Shown here: positions 1 to 9,839 of the stretch, piece after piece | Layout of the letters: every line of letters starts with the position of its first letter | Position numbering within the stretch: the first letter of the stretch is position 1 | NCBI GenBank assembly: GCA_015490875.1 | Contig: WFWZ01000300.1 | Location: 1 to 40,669, forward strand | Length of the DNA: 40,669 nt | Reading direction: 5' to 3' | Source of the DNA: Planctomycetaceae bacterium | GTDB lineage: Bacteria > Planctomycetota > Planctomycetia > Pirellulales > Pirellulaceae | The notes under the pieces: model-generated | What the model saw: the letters and a program-made list of their open reading frames with translations, nothing else | Databases searched by the model: none | Told to the model about the DNA's origin: nothing | Made by a program: the position numbers and the translations under genes

Positions 1-3000
1 CTTGGCGCCGGCCCATCCCAAGTGCGTCTCGAGAATCTGTCCTACATTCATACGGCTCGGGACGCCGAGCGGATTGAGCATGATCTGCAGCGGCGTTCCG
101 TCTTCGAGAAACGGCATGTCCTCGACAGGGAGGATCTTGGCCACGACACCCTTGTTTCCGTGACGTCCGGCCATCTTATCGCCAACCGAGATGACTCGCT
201 TCGTCGCCACGTAAACCTTGACCATTTGCAGCACGCCGCTGCGCAACTCGTCGCCTCGCTTCATGCTGTTGAGCTTGCGGTCTCGAGCATCGATGGCGGC
301 TTCGATTTCGGGTGCCTTCGCCTTGTAGATCTTCTGAACCGCTTTGATTTTCTCTTCGCTGCGCAGCGATGCGATATGGGGTTCGAGCCGGAACTTCGTG
401 GCCTGCTCGACCAGGTACTTGACGTCTTGCTGACCGGCCAACGGCGTCTTGTCTTCGTCGGTGAGCGGCCGGCCGATCACCTGCTCCATTTCCCGAACCA
501 TCTCCTGGAAGACTTCGGCGATGCGCTCATTCCCTTCCTTCTCCGCTGCCGCCAAATCGGCTTCGAACGCTTTACGCTCCTCTTCACTGAGGCTCATGCG
601 GCGCGAGAACTTCTGCGTGTCGATGACGATTCCTTCGATCCCCGAGGGGACTTCCAAGGAATCGTTCTTCACATCCTCGCCAGCCCGACCGAAGATCGCC
701 TGTAACAGCTTCTCCTCGGGAGTCAGCTCGGTTTTCGACTTCGGCGACACCTTCCCCACGAGGATGTCGCCGGGGCGCACGTAGGTGCCGACCTGGACGA
801 TGCCGTTCTCATCGAGGTTGCGCAACGCCTTTTCACTGACGTTGGGAATGTCCCGTGTGAACTCTTCCCGTCCCAGTTTCGTCTCGCGAATCTCCACGTC
901 GAATTCCTCGATATGAATCGACGTGTAGACGTCGCGCTGCACCAGCTCCTCACTGATGATGATCGCATCCTCAAAGTTGTATCCATCGAACGACATGAAG
1001 CCGACCAGAACGTTGCGTCCCAACGCTAACTCGCCGTGATAGGTCGCAGCGCCGTCCGCGATCACCTGACCCTTCTCGACCCGCTCTCCCAGCGTCACGA
1101 TGGGGCGCTGGTTCAGACAGGTCCGCTCGTTCAAACGCACGTACTTCTTCAGCGGATAGACATCCTTGCCGATCACGATCTCCCGCGCGTCACACTTGGT
1201 CACCGTGCCGGCTCGCTTCGCTCGCACTACCATGCTCGAGTTGCGCGCGACGTCTTTCTCCATCCCCGTCGCCACGATAGGCGGCTCGGTCACCAACAGC
1301 GGCACGGCTTGCCGCTGCATGTTCGACCCCATCAACGCCCGGTTCGCATCGTCGTGCTCGAGGAACGGAATCAAACTGGCAGAGACCCCAACCATCTGAC
1401 TCGGCGTCACATCGATGTACTCGACCTCCTCCGGCTGCACCATCTCGAAGTCGGCACGGTAGCGAGCGACGACGGGGCGGTCCGAAACGAGGCGTCCCTT
1501 TTCGATGGGTGTGTCGGCCGGGGCTACCTTCGCTTCCGCTTCCTGGTCCGCCCGCATCCAGACGATTTCATCCGTCAGCTTCCCTTTGACGACCTTCCGG
1601 TACGGAGTGACGAGGAAGCCATAATCGTCGATTCCCGCATACAACGCGAGACTCGAGATGAGACCGATGTTCGTCCCTTCGGGAGTCTCGATGGGACAAA
1701 TCCGCCCGTAGTGCGAAATGTGCACGTCGCGCACTTCAAAGCCGGCTCGCTTCCGGTTCAGGCCTCCCGGTCCCAACGCGGAGAGACGCCGTTCGTGCGT
1801 CAACTGGGAAAGCGGATTCGTCTGATCGACCACCTGCGACAATTCGCCTCGACCAAAGAAATAGTCGATCGCTGCAGAGACGCTCTTGGGATTGATCAAC
1901 CCTCGAGGCGTCATGTCCGCCGTGTCCTTCAGACTCATGCGCTCCTGTACAGTCCGCCTCAGCTTGAGAAAACCCTTGCGGATCTCATCGCAAGCCAACT
2001 CGTCGATCGTGCGCAAACGCCGGTTGCCGAGGTGGTCGATGTCGTCGGTCTGTGCCGAGTCATCGCCGGCGTCGAGCCGAATCAGATAGTCGATGGTCGC
2101 AATCAGGTCTTCCGGCCGCAACGTCATGTGCTTCTCGGGAACCGACAGCCCGAGTTTGCGGTTGACGCGGAAGCGCCCTACGCGTCCCAAACGGTAGCGG
2201 TTCTCATCGAAGAACTTCTCTTCAAACAGTTGCCTCGCCTTTTCCAGGTGAGGCGGATTGCCCGGTCGGAGTCGCGCGTAGATGAGAACCAACGCCTGCT
2301 CGTGACTGTGCGACTTGTCGTCCGCCAGGCTATTGAGGATCAAAGGGGATTTGGGAGGCGACATGACTTCGACTTTGGTCACGCCCGCGGCAACGATCTC
2401 GTCCGCCTTCTCCCGACTGATCTTCCTTCCCGCTTCGACAATGATCTCCCCAGCCCGCTCGTGCCCCGGCGGATAAACGATGTCGTCGACAGCGATCTTC
2501 TCGACCAATTTCGGCGCACTGCGTCGATCGGTCACAGTTACCTTCGAGGTTTCATAGAACGCCCGCAGAATGCTCGCGTCGTCGCTGTACTTCGGATCCA
2601 TCGCCCGCAGCAGCGTCAGGACGGAAAACTTCCCGCTTTGGTCGATCCGAACCTGCAAGATCCCCTTCTTATGAACGTTGATTTCGATCCAACTTCCACG
2701 CTCGGGAATGATCCGGCAACTCGCCAGTTTCCGCTCCGAGGTCCCGTCTTGCTCCAAAACGAAATCGACGCCGGGGCTTCGGTGGAGTTGGCTGACGACG
2801 ACGCGCTCGGCGCCATTGATGATGAACTCCCCTCCGCCCATCATGATGGGCAGCTCGCCTAGGAACACCTCTTCCTCAACCGGCTCATCTTTCACCAGAC
2901 GGAGCCAAATTCGGAACGGACGTCCGTACGTCAGCCGGAGTTGACGGCACTCTTCGGGCAGATACCTCGGCTTCCCCAGCTCATAGCGGAGATATTCCAG

Positions 3001-3219
3001 CCGCACGTTCTTGTCATAGCTCTCAATGGGAAAGATCTCGCGCAAGACGCCTTCGAGTCCCTGATCTTTGCGCTTTTCCGGGGGGACGTCCGCCTGCAAG
3101 AACTCTGCGTAGCTGGCAGTTTGAATTCGCGTCAGGTCGGGCGTCGGAAAGTCTTCGCGCCCGCTGCCGAACCGCCGAGTCTCCTGAGGGCTCAACCGTC
3201 GTTGTGCTGAAATCGCCAT
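1..3219 (-). CDS. rpoB: RNA polymerase beta subunit, 3' end outside window
   Basis: Catalytic beta subunit of RNA polymerase. The reading frame is open from the ATG at 3219 (protein start [16 protein letters not shown]) to the window edge, so about 1073 residues are present and the C-terminal part is missing. Conserved landmarks are visible: [14 protein letters not shown] in the N-terminal lobe, the rifampicin-pocket segment [18 protein letters not shown] (encoded near 1795-1855) and [14 protein letters not shown] near the left edge. In the rifampicin segment the residue equivalent to E. coli Asn518 is Thr; Asp516, His526 and Arg529 equivalents are kept. It follows rplL after 294 bp that hold no gene, the usual place for attenuation or mRNA processing, though I see no clear terminator there. 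A GGAG lies 10 bp before the start. Confidence 0.98.
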   Translation of the reverse strand, partial: MAISAQRRLSPQETRRFGSGREDFPTPDLTRIQTASYAEFLQADVPPEKRKDQGLEGVLREIFPIESYDKNVRLEYLRYELGKPRYLPEECRQLRLTYGRPFRIWLRLVKDEPVEEEVFLGELPIMMGGGEFIINGAERVVVSQLHRSPGVDFVLEQDGTSERKLASCRIIPERGSWIEINVHKKGILQVRIDQSGKFSVLTLLRAMDPKYSDDASILRAFYETSKVTVTDRRSAPKLVEKIAVDDIVYPPGHERAGEIIVEAGRKISREKADEIVAAGVTKVEVMSPPKSPLILNSLADDKSHSHEQALVLIYARLRPGNPPHLEKARQLFEEKFFDENRYRLGRVGRFRVNRKLGLSVPEKHMTLRPEDLIATIDYLIRLDAGDDSAQTDDIDHLGNRRLRTIDELACDEIRKGFLKLRRTVQERMSLKDTADMTPRGLINPKSVSAAIDYFFGRGELSQVVDQTNPLSQLTHERRLSALGPGGLNRKRAGFEVRDVHISHYGRICPIETPEGTNIGLISSLALYAGIDDYGFLVTPYRKVVKGKLTDEIVWMRADQEAEAKVAPADTPIEKGRLVSDRPVVARYRADFEMVQPEEVEYIDVTPSQMVGVSASLIPFLEHDDANRALMGSNMQRQAVPLLVTEPPIVATGMEKDVARNSSMVVRAKRAGTVTKCDAREIVIGKDVYPLKKYVRLNERTCLNQRPIVTLGERVEKGQVIADGAATYHGELALGRNVLVGFMSFDGYNFEDAIIISEELVQRDVYTSIHIEEFDVEIRETKLGREEFTRDIPNVSEKALRNLDENGIVQVGTYVRPGDILVGKVSPKSKTELTPEEKLLQAIFGRAGEDVKNDSLEVPSGIEGIVIDTQKFSRRMSLSEEERKAFEADLAAAEKEGNERIAEVFQEMVREMEQVIGRPLTDEDKTPLAGQQDVKYLVEQATKFRLEPHIASLRSEEKIKAVQKIYKAKAPEIEAAIDARDRKLNSMKRGDELRSGVLQMVKVYVATKRVISVGDKMAGRHGNKGVVAKILPVEDMPFLEDGTPLQIMLNPLGVPSRMNVGQILETHLGWAGAK

Positions 3220-3513
3220 GCGCTAGTTGCTCCGAATGGGTCTTGAGGGCTCCGAGCAGACAACACCGTGCGGGCACCGTTCGGCCGCCCGCCTCGTCCT
3301 GCCATGACCGGGGGCTGCCGTTGGCACACGCGCTTGAAGCCGATGGCACCTCGAGCGCAAACCGAATCGCGCCCGAATGGCAGCGCGCAAAGCGAGCGCC
3401 CTCTCGGCAGACCAGCCGACTGGAGGCGCAGGCTTTTACGGGGCAGGTACTTCAAGCGCGAATACCGCCGTTGGGATTGGGAAAAAGGAGGGGAAATCGA
3501 GACGACGCAAGGA

Positions 3514-3927
3514 TTATTTCAGTTCGACCGAGGCTCCGGCCTTCTCCAAGTCGGCCTTGATCTTCTCCGCCTCTTCTTTGTCGACCTTTTCCTTCAGCGT
3601 GACCGGGCATCCTTCCACCATCTTCTTGGCTTCGATCAACGTCCCCCCAAGGATGTTCTTGACGGCACGGACGACGTCGAGTTTCTTGTCGCCAAAGCCG
3701 GTCAGAACCACGTCGAATTCGGTCTGAGCGGCCGCGGCTTCTTCGCCGCCACCCTCACCGCCTGCAGCCGCCATGACGACCGCTCCGCCGGCTGCCGGCT
3801 CGATGCCATAGGCATCCTTGAGGTAATCACTGAGTTCCTTGGCCTGCTTCAACGTCAGACTGGCGATCTTGTCGCCCAGTTCCTTCGTCTCCGCACTCAC
3901 TTCCAGAGTTGCCGTTTCTTCAGACAT
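3514..3927 (-). CDS. rplL: 50S ribosomal protein L7/L12
   Basis: Ribosomal stalk protein that recruits translational GTPases. It is 137 residues, slightly longer than the usual 120-130. The N-terminal dimerisation helix region is followed by an Ala/Gly/Glu-rich hinge at about residues 45-65 ([15 protein letters not shown]) and then the globular C-terminal domain with [16 protein letters not shown] and [10 protein letters not shown]. It lies 130 bp downstream of rplJ in the usual rplJL order, so the two are expected to be co-transcribed and to form the L10-(L12)n complex. Confidence 0.98.
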   Translation of the reverse strand: MSEETATLEVSAETKELGDKIASLTLKQAKELSDYLKDAYGIEPAAGGAVVMAAAGGEGGGEEAAAAQTEFDVVLTGFGDKKLDVVRAVKNILGGTLIEAKKMVEGCPVTLKEKVDKEEAEKIKADLEKAGASVELK

Positions 3928-4057
3928 GGCTGCTAGGTTCCTTTCTCACTGAACCAGGAAACACGTTCGATGTCAACTGCAGTTTTTTCTCAGGCCACGC
4001 AAACTGCCAGGAAAGACTCGTCTTCTCCCGCCGGACCGTGGGAGCCCTGCGGAAACC

Positions 4058-4585
4058 CTACTCCGTCGCCTCTTCGGCCTTCTTTTCGATTTGGCTGGCC
4101 AGTCGACCGCCCGGCCCAAGGAGCGCTCCACTGAGCTGAGCACCAGGGGAGAGGATCTGCCCAGCCAAAATGCTCAGCTGCTCGGCCCGGTTCGGCCACT
4201 TGCTGATCTCCTGGACGCGCTGAGGCGAAAGAGGCTCCCCATCCATCACGCCGCCGCGCGTTTCGAAACCGGGGAACTCCGCCTCGTTCTTGTCGATCTC
4301 CACGATGGTCTTGGCGAGCGAGATGAAGTCCTCGTCACCCCACGCCAAGGCGACCGGCCCCTCAATCCCCTCGAACGCGGCACCCAGGGGCGTCCCCTCT
4401 GTGGCTCGCCGAGCCATGCTCGTCTTCACTACCAACAACTCGATATTCCGCTCACGCAACTTCCGCCGCAGAGAGACCGTCGTGTTGGCGTCCATCCCAA
4501 TCACATTGACCAGCAACGCGTCCTCGACGCCCTCCAGCCGCCGGGCAATGTCCTGGACGATCAAGTTCTTCACATACTTGCTCAT
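4058..4585 (-). CDS. rplJ: 50S ribosomal protein L10
   Basis: Stalk base protein that anchors L7/L12 dimers to 23S rRNA and, in many bacteria, represses its own mRNA. It is 175 residues and starts MSKYVKNLIVQDIARRL; the L10 core is seen in NVIGMDANTTVSLRRKLRE and LLVVKTSMARRA. The C-terminal helix that binds L7/L12 is SQIEKKAEEATE. It sits between rplA and rplL in the conserved rplKAJL order. The 112 bp upstream would be the place for an L10 leader, but I cannot fold it by eye with confidence. Confidence 0.97.
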   Translation of the reverse strand: MSKYVKNLIVQDIARRLEGVEDALLVNVIGMDANTTVSLRRKLRERNIELLVVKTSMARRATEGTPLGAAFEGIEGPVALAWGDEDFISLAKTIVEIDKNEAEFPGFETRGGVMDGEPLSPQRVQEISKWPNRAEQLSILAGQILSPGAQLSGALLGPGGRLASQIEKKAEEATE

Positions 4586-4697
4586 AGTCGACTCTCACTT
4601 GCCACCGCTTCGCGAGCGGCTTTCCCGCCCCACTCCGTTGTCCCTCGATTTTCTCACCACGCCCCCACTCTTAGGCACTCTCCCGCCCAACGCCAAC

Positions 4698-5378
4698 TCA
4701 CGCCGCCACGCGCACCCCGGGACTCATCGTGGCCGCCAGAGAAACACCTTTCACGTAGGTGCCTTTGACCGAGGCCGGCTTGAGTGACTGGATATGGCGT
4801 ATGAACGCCTCAATGTTCTCCAGAAGGGCCTGGTCGTCAAAGCTGAGCTTCCCTGCAACCGCGTGCACGTTCCCGCCCGAATCATTTCGGAACTCGACCT
4901 TACCGGCCTTGTACTCTTTGACCACTCGAGCCACATCGGGTGTCACGGTTCCCGCTCGAGGCGACGGCATCAGGCCTCGAGGCCCCAAGATGCGCCCCAA
5001 GCGTCCGACAATTCCCATCATATCGGGAGCCGCGATGCAGGCGTCGAAATCGAGGAACCCCTCCTGGATCTCTTTCGCCAAGTCCTCCTGGCCCACCCGG
5101 TCGGCCCCCGCTTCCTCGGCCGCCGTCGCCAAGTCTCCCTTAGCAAAGACGATCACGCGTTGGGTGCGCCCAATGCCGTGAGGCAACACGAGCGAGCCAC
5201 GAATGATCTGGTCCGCCTGCCGGGGATCGATTCCCAGACGCATGTGGACCTCGACCGTCTGATCGAACTTCGTATTCGCGAACTCCTTCAACCGCTTGAC
5301 CGCCTCGGGAAGGGGGAGCGGCTGTTTCGGGTCGTGCCGTTCGAGCATCGCCCGGTAACGTTTGGATCGTTTCGGCAT
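4698..5378 (-). CDS. rplA: 50S ribosomal protein L1
   Basis: Protein of the mobile L1 stalk that helps release deacylated tRNA. It is 226 residues from the ATG at 5378 ([12 protein letters not shown]). A GAGGAAG Shine-Dalgarno lies 7 bp upstream, so I prefer this start to the in-frame codon at 5492, which would add 38 residues of low-complexity sequence with no family support. Family landmarks are [30 protein letters not shown] and [11 protein letters not shown]. It is followed by rplJ and preceded by rplK, as in most bacteria. Confidence 0.97.
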   Translation of the reverse strand: MPKRSKRYRAMLERHDPKQPLPLPEAVKRLKEFANTKFDQTVEVHMRLGIDPRQADQIIRGSLVLPHGIGRTQRVIVFAKGDLATAAEEAGADRVGQEDLAKEIQEGFLDFDACIAAPDMMGIVGRLGRILGPRGLMPSPRAGTVTPDVARVVKEYKAGKVEFRNDSGGNVHAVAGKLSFDDQALLENIEAFIRHIQSLKPASVKGTYVKGVSLAATMSPGVRVAA

Positions 5379-5481
5379 CGTCTTGCTTCCTCGGTCTTCT
5401 TTTCTCTGCGATCCGGCGCTTGCCACCTCCGGCGGCAACCAGCCCTCCGACTCAAGGCCCTCACCCGGCCCCCTTGGGAGC

Positions 5482-5907
5482 TCAGTCCACAACCTCCAAG
5501 CCCATACTGCGCGCCGTCCCTTCGATCATGCGCATCGCGGCTTCCATACTGCCTGCGTTCAGATCCTTCATCTTCTTTTTGCAGATATCCATAATCTGCT
5601 CGCGCGTCACCTTGCCGACCTTATCTCGATTGGGAACTCCCGAGCCCTTCGCGATACCGGCCGCCTGCTTCAACAGCGCTGCCGCCGGCGGACTCTTCGT
5701 GATGAAATCGAATGTCCGGTCGTTGTAGACGCTGACGACAACCGGAATGGGTGTTCCATTGAACTCCTTGGTGCGATCATTGAATTGCTGAACGAACTGC
5801 CCCAAATTGATCCCGAACTTCCCGAGGCTCGTGCCGACCGGCGGGGCCGGCGTTGCCTGTCCTCCCGGGATCTGAAACTTGGCCTGTCCCACCAACTGCT
5901 TTGCCAT
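5482..5907 (-). CDS. rplK: 50S ribosomal protein L11
   Basis: Protein of the GTPase-associated centre, needed for RelA activation and factor binding. It is 141 residues, the standard length, and begins [20 protein letters not shown] with the typical proline-rich N-terminal domain ([16 protein letters not shown]) and the rRNA-binding C-terminal domain ([18 protein letters not shown]). It is the first ribosomal protein gene after nusG, 63 bp away, consistent with a secE-nusG-rplKAJL-rpoB transcript. Confidence 0.98.
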   Translation of the reverse strand: MAKQLVGQAKFQIPGGQATPAPPVGTSLGKFGINLGQFVQQFNDRTKEFNGTPIPVVVSVYNDRTFDFITKSPPAAALLKQAAGIAKGSGVPNRDKVGKVTREQIMDICKKKMKDLNAGSMEAAMRMIEGTARSMGLEVVD

Positions 5908-5970
5908 GATTCCACCTATATGATTCGCATGCCGGCCGCGTTCCGGTCGGCTCGTCGGCGGTAGGAGCCG

Positions 5971-6891
5971 CTACAGCGACTCGACCTGCCAGTGCTCCAA
6001 CTCGACCGGCGTCGAACGACCGAAGATACTGATGATGACCGTAATCCGTCCGTTGGCCTCGTCGATCGATTCGACTTCCCCCTCGAAGTTCTCGAAGTAC
6101 CCTTCCTTGACGCGCACCCGGTCGCCGGGCTTGAACGGAATGGCCGTCTTGACTTGGGTCTCTCCGGTTTCCGCATCGACACTGGCATGAAGGATCCGCT
6201 CGACCTCCGCCTCGTCCATGGGAGACGGCCGGCTACCATAGGCCGTCCCGGTGAAATCTCCCACGCCCGGCGTTTCCCGCACGAGAAACCACGCATCATC
6301 GGTCATTCTCATACGGATGAGCAAGTACCCCGGAAAGAGTTTTCGCTTGACGAGCCGTTTTTTTCCCGATTTGGTGAACTCCACCACATCTTCGGTGGGC
6401 ACGACGATCTGATCGAAGCAGTCTTCCAAGCCCGCTACCTTGATCCGGCGCTCCAGCGCCGTACGAATCGAATCCTCACGGTTCACCTGCACTTTCAAGA
6501 TGTACCAGTGCAGTTCGACCTCCTCTTCCCCCTCCGGTGTCTCCGACACCGGCCCAGCCGGCGCCACTTCCGCTTCTTCAGCGACCTCCGCTTCTTCAGA
6601 GGCTGCCTCCGTCAACGCCGCGCCCGAACCCTCGGCGACCACGGCCTCTTCCAAGTCTTCGTCTTCCTCCGCGCCTTCACCGGAACTCTCTCCGGACGCC
6701 ACTTCCTCGAGCATCCCAGCTTCCTCGGACGCCTCGCCCTCGCGGGACAGACTCGTGTCGCCCGCCGACTCTCCTGACGTATTGATCTCCTCTTCCCGAT
6801 GACCGGCTTGCGGCTGGTCGCTACCGGCGACGTCCGCCGACACTTCGTCGTCGGGCGACGGCACGCTCGATGCGCTCTGCGAATCAGTCAC
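5971..6891 (-). CDS. nusG: Transcription antitermination factor NusG with long acidic N-terminal extension
   Basis: NusG binds RNA polymerase and links it to Rho, S10 and the ribosome. The NGN domain begins at HWYILKVQVNRED and contains KLFPGYLLIRMRM and WFLVRETPGV. The KOW domain follows with FKPGDRVRVKEGYFENFEG and ends in VELEHWQVESL. I choose the GTG at 6891 (306 residues) because AAGGGAG lies 9 bp upstream and it falls just after the secE stop. ATGs at 6927 and 6945 overlap secE and lack a ribosome site. About 125 residues of Glu/Ser/Ala-rich sequence precede the NGN domain, where typical NusG has almost none. The NGN and KOW assignments are firm; the role of the extension is unknown. 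Confidence 0.95.
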   Translation of the reverse strand: MTDSQSASSVPSPDDEVSADVAGSDQPQAGHREEEINTSGESAGDTSLSREGEASEEAGMLEEVASGESSGEGAEEDEDLEEAVVAEGSGAALTEAASEEAEVAEEAEVAPAGPVSETPEGEEEVELHWYILKVQVNREDSIRTALERRIKVAGLEDCFDQIVVPTEDVVEFTKSGKKRLVKRKLFPGYLLIRMRMTDDAWFLVRETPGVGDFTGTAYGSRPSPMDEAEVERILHASVDAETGETQVKTAIPFKPGDRVRVKEGYFENFEGEVESIDEANGRITVIISIFGRSTPVELEHWQVESL

Positions 6892-6905
6892 GACCGACTT
6901 CTCCC

Positions 6906-7385
6906 TTACAAACGAATGCCCAGCCATCGCAACACCAGGAGCCACCCCACGTCGGCAGCAGCCAACGCCACCGCCATGACGAACATCACCACGATCACCA
7001 CAATGGACGAGCGCACCAATTCGGTGCGACTTGGCCAGGAAACCTTTGTCATCTCGGCTTCGACCGAGATAAGAAAGTCGGCGAAGCGAGTGTAATTCAC
7101 TAGGCGGTACGAAAGGAACACCCCGCAGGCTGCCACCAGAAGCACCACCACGCGGCGCACCGTAGCCGCGGAAACGGCCCCTTTCAACACCCCGTCGGCC
7201 AGCTTGCCATCCCAGTGGTACGACGACATCACTCCTCCCAGCCGAAACGCGGCCAGACAGCAGATGAGCGCCACCACGGCGAACGTCACCTGTCGAGTGA
7301 CACGCCCCTGGGTTTTCTTATAGATCTTGAGCTGAAACAACTGGGCCCAGAAGGAACCAGCGGCCAGCGAATTCTCCTTCGCCAT
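6906..7385 (-). CDS. secE: Preprotein translocase subunit SecE
   Basis: Clamp subunit of the SecYEG channel in the cytoplasmic membrane. It is 159 residues with three predicted membrane segments: VTFAVVALICCLAAFRL, VVVLLVAACGVFLSY and SSIVVIVVMFVMAVALAAA. The SecE signature EMTKVSWPSRTELVRSS lies just before the last helix. The three-helix form resembles that of enterobacteria rather than the single-helix form of many other phyla. It sits in the conserved tRNA-Trp-secE-nusG arrangement. The ATG at 7385 gives MAKENSLAAGSFWAQLFQL. Confidence 0.95.
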   Translation of the reverse strand: MAKENSLAAGSFWAQLFQLKIYKKTQGRVTRQVTFAVVALICCLAAFRLGGVMSSYHWDGKLADGVLKGAVSAATVRRVVVLLVAACGVFLSYRLVNYTRFADFLISVEAEMTKVSWPSRTELVRSSIVVIVVMFVMAVALAAADVGWLLVLRWLGIRL

Positions 7386-7464
7386 GTGCCGACCTCACCG
7401 TCCCGACCTCTTTGACATCCAGCCCCTCCCCTTCCTGCAGAAGGAACCGGCGCACCGAAAAAAA

Positions 7465-7540
7465 TGGCAGGGGCGGCGGGAATCGAACTCGCAACCTCCG
7501 GTTTTGGAGACCGGCGCTCTGCCAATTGAGCTACACCCCT
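7465..7540 (-). tRNA. tRNA-Trp (CCA anticodon)
   Basis: The minus strand folds into a full cloverleaf with acceptor AGGGGTG/CGCCCCT, anticodon arm CCGGT-CTCCAAA-ACCGG (anticodon CCA) and T-loop GTTCGATTC. Discriminator G at 7468 is followed by an encoded CCA (7467-7465). It is the only tRNA in this window with an encoded CCA. It lies between tuf and secE, a widely conserved position. Confidence 0.97.
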
Positions 7541-7577
7541 GCGCGAATGTGACGCCGCGAGGCGCCACGCCATCGAC

Positions 7578-8774
7578 CTATTCGATGATTTTCGTGACGA
7601 CCCCCGAACCGACGGTCCGACCGCCTTCGCGGATGGCAAACCGTACTCCGTCGTCCATGGCGATCGGCTTTTGCAACTCGACCGTCAACTTGACATTGTC
7701 TCCAGGCATGCACATTTCCGCATCGACCAGATTGGCAGTGCCCGTCACGTCAGTCGTCCGGAAGTAGAACTGCGGACGATAACCGCTGAAGAACGGCGTG
7801 TGACGTCCTCCCTCGTCTTTCGACAGGCAGTAAACCTCCGCTTCGAACTTCTTGTGCGGCGTGATCGAACCAGGCTTGGCCAACACCTGACCACGCTCGA
7901 TCTCATCCCGCTTGATGCCTCGCAACAGACAACCCACATTGTCGCCGGCACGTCCTTCGTCCAGCAACTTGCGGAACATCTCGACGCCCGTGCACGTCGT
8001 CTTACGAGACTCGTTCGCCAACCCGACGATCTCCACCTCGTCGCCGACATGGATGACACCTCGCTCGATCCGACCCGTCGCCACCGTTCCACGACCTTCG
8101 ATCGAAAAGACATCTTCAATGGCCATCAAGAACGGCTTGTCCTCTTCGCGAGCCGGCTCGGGAATGAAGTTGTCCACCGCGTCCAGCAATTCGGCAATAC
8201 ATTTGTTCGCCTCCGGATCTTCCGGATTCTGGTAGGCGGGCAGCGCCGAACCTCGGATGATGGGCGTATCGTCGCCTGGGAACCCATACTTGTCGAGCAA
8301 CTCACGGATCTCGATCTCCACCAAATCGAGCAACTCAGGGTCGTCGACCAAGTCGCACTTGTTCATAAAGACAACCATGGCCGGCACATCGACCTGCCGA
8401 GCCAGCAGCACGTGCTCCTTCGTCTGCGGCATTGGCCCGTCGGCCGCCGAGACAACGAGGATCGCCCCGTCCATCTGAGCCGCACCGGTGATCATGTTCT
8501 TGATGAAGTCGGCGTGGCCCGGGCAGTCGATGTGAGCATAGTGGCGCTTCTCCGTTTCATACTCGACGTGCGCCACGGCAATCGTCACCGTCTTCGTCTC
8601 ATCACGAACAGTACCGCCCTTGGCAATGTCCGCATACGACCGAAACTCGGCCAACCCCTTGGCTGCTTGCACCGCCAAGATGGCACCCGTCAGCGTCGTC
8701 TTTCCATGGTCGATGTGGCCGATCGTGCCAACATTGACGTGAGGCTTCGTGCGTTCAAATTTCTCCTTCGCCAT
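7578..8774 (-). CDS. tuf: Elongation factor Tu
   Basis: GTPase that delivers aminoacyl-tRNA to the ribosomal A site. It is 398 residues, the normal length. All GTP-binding motifs are visible: G1 GHIDHGKTT (residues 18-26), G3 DCPGHADF, G4 NKCD and G5 SAL. Domains 2 and 3 follow, ending VVTKIIE. It lies downstream of four tRNA genes in the same order as the E. coli thrU-tyrU-glyT-thrT-tufB operon. The four tRNAs and tuf may therefore share a transcript. Confidence 0.99.
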   Translation of the reverse strand: MAKEKFERTKPHVNVGTIGHIDHGKTTLTGAILAVQAAKGLAEFRSYADIAKGGTVRDETKTVTIAVAHVEYETEKRHYAHIDCPGHADFIKNMITGAAQMDGAILVVSAADGPMPQTKEHVLLARQVDVPAMVVFMNKCDLVDDPELLDLVEIEIRELLDKYGFPGDDTPIIRGSALPAYQNPEDPEANKCIAELLDAVDNFIPEPAREEDKPFLMAIEDVFSIEGRGTVATGRIERGVIHVGDEVEIVGLANESRKTTCTGVEMFRKLLDEGRAGDNVGCLLRGIKRDEIERGQVLAKPGSITPHKKFEAEVYCLSKDEGGRHTPFFSGYRPQFYFRTTDVTGTANLVDAEMCMPGDNVKLTVELQKPIAMDDGVRFAIREGGRTVGSGVVTKIIE

Positions 8775-8937
8775 CGCTGATTTACCTATTCTCGTAGAGT
8801 GACTAACAACTGCCGGCTCCTACCCGCTGGCAAGAGCCACCACCAAAATTCCACAACAAACCCGACGGACGCCCGAACCGCCAACAGCCGCGCGACTCAC
8901 CCTGCCCCAACCCGAAAGGCCATCGGCGACCCGCAAA

Positions 8938-9010
<73 letters not shown>

Positions 9011-9020
9011 GACCTGCCAG

Positions 9021-9091
9021 AGCGGGCGAAGGGAATCGAACCCTCGTCTTCAGCTTGGAAGGCTGTGGCTCTACCATTGAGCTACGCCCGC
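9021..9091 (-). tRNA. tRNA-Gly (TCC anticodon)
   Basis: Minus-strand cloverleaf of 71 nt with acceptor GCGGGCG/CGCCCGC. The anticodon loop CTTCCAA gives anticodon TCC, and the T-loop is GTTCGATTC. CCA is not encoded. It is separated by 10 bp from the Thr(GGT) gene, so the two are likely cut from one precursor. Confidence 0.96.
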
Positions 9092-9235
9092 GTTTTCGGG
9101 ACCGGCAAGCGACCTGAGCTAGACAGCCAAGCCCTGGGCCACACCCAGATCCAGCCATCCAACCCCGCATCACTCGACCGCCGTCCTCCCATTTATATGC
9201 GTCCCCTTGGGGAACGCCAAGGAGACCCTGCAAAA

Positions 9236-9317
<82 letters not shown>

Positions 9318-9484
9318 ATCACTTGTCTGCCAACCGGCTGCCGCCGAATCTCAGTCCGTGCGTCTTGACCTCCTCCACATCCTCCCGTCGAAGGAACCGC
9401 TGCCATCTCGAAACCGGTACGCCAAACGGCCCGCCGACTCGAGTTTCCCCAATTTAATTTCCTTGAACGCTGATTTCCCAGGTA

Positions 9485-9557
9485 AGCCAGCGGAGGGACT
9501 TGAACCCACAACCTGTTGATTACAAATCAACTGCTCTGCCAATTGAGCTACGCTGGC
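9485..9557 (-). tRNA. tRNA-Thr (TGT anticodon)
   Basis: Minus-strand cloverleaf with acceptor GCCAGCG/CGCTGGC and anticodon stem TTGAT/ATCAA, whose loop TTGTA gives anticodon TGT. T-loop is GTTCAAGTC. It is the first gene of the Thr-Tyr-Gly-Thr-tuf series. Confidence 0.95.
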
Positions 9558-9765
9558 CCGTCACCCCGCCGGGACGCAACAGGCGCACGCCCGCCGGTGA
9601 AAACCAGTAACTATAACGACCGGCTCCGTTTCCGCAAGGCGAACCGGGCCGATTTTTTTCCAAGGAGCCTCCGACATCCATCCCAGGGCGGCTCACCCAT
9701 GGGAGAACCCCCTTCATCCTTGGGAAACTATGGGAAAAACTGGGAATCGCTTAGAAAGAAGCGAC

Positions 9766-9786
9766 GGCAGCCCCCCCCGGGCTGCC
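9766..9786 (-). terminator. GC-rich hairpin downstream of the sigma factor gene
   Basis: An 8-bp perfect stem GGCAGCCC/GGGCTGCC with a 5-base loop sits 54 bp after the sigma factor stop. On the minus strand it is followed by GTCGCTTCTTTC, a weak T-rich tract, so it is a plausible intrinsic terminator. A second small hairpin (CGCTT-AAGCG) follows directly. Confidence 0.55.
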
Positions 9787-9839
9787 GCCGCCAACCATGG
9801 CCATCGTGGATGCCCAAGTCGACCGATCACCCGGCCCGA

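Noticed and set aside
1036-2862. 608-codon open frame on the plus strand
   Set aside because: It lies exactly antisense to rpoB, has no recognisable domain and arises from GC-rich codon usage of rpoB.
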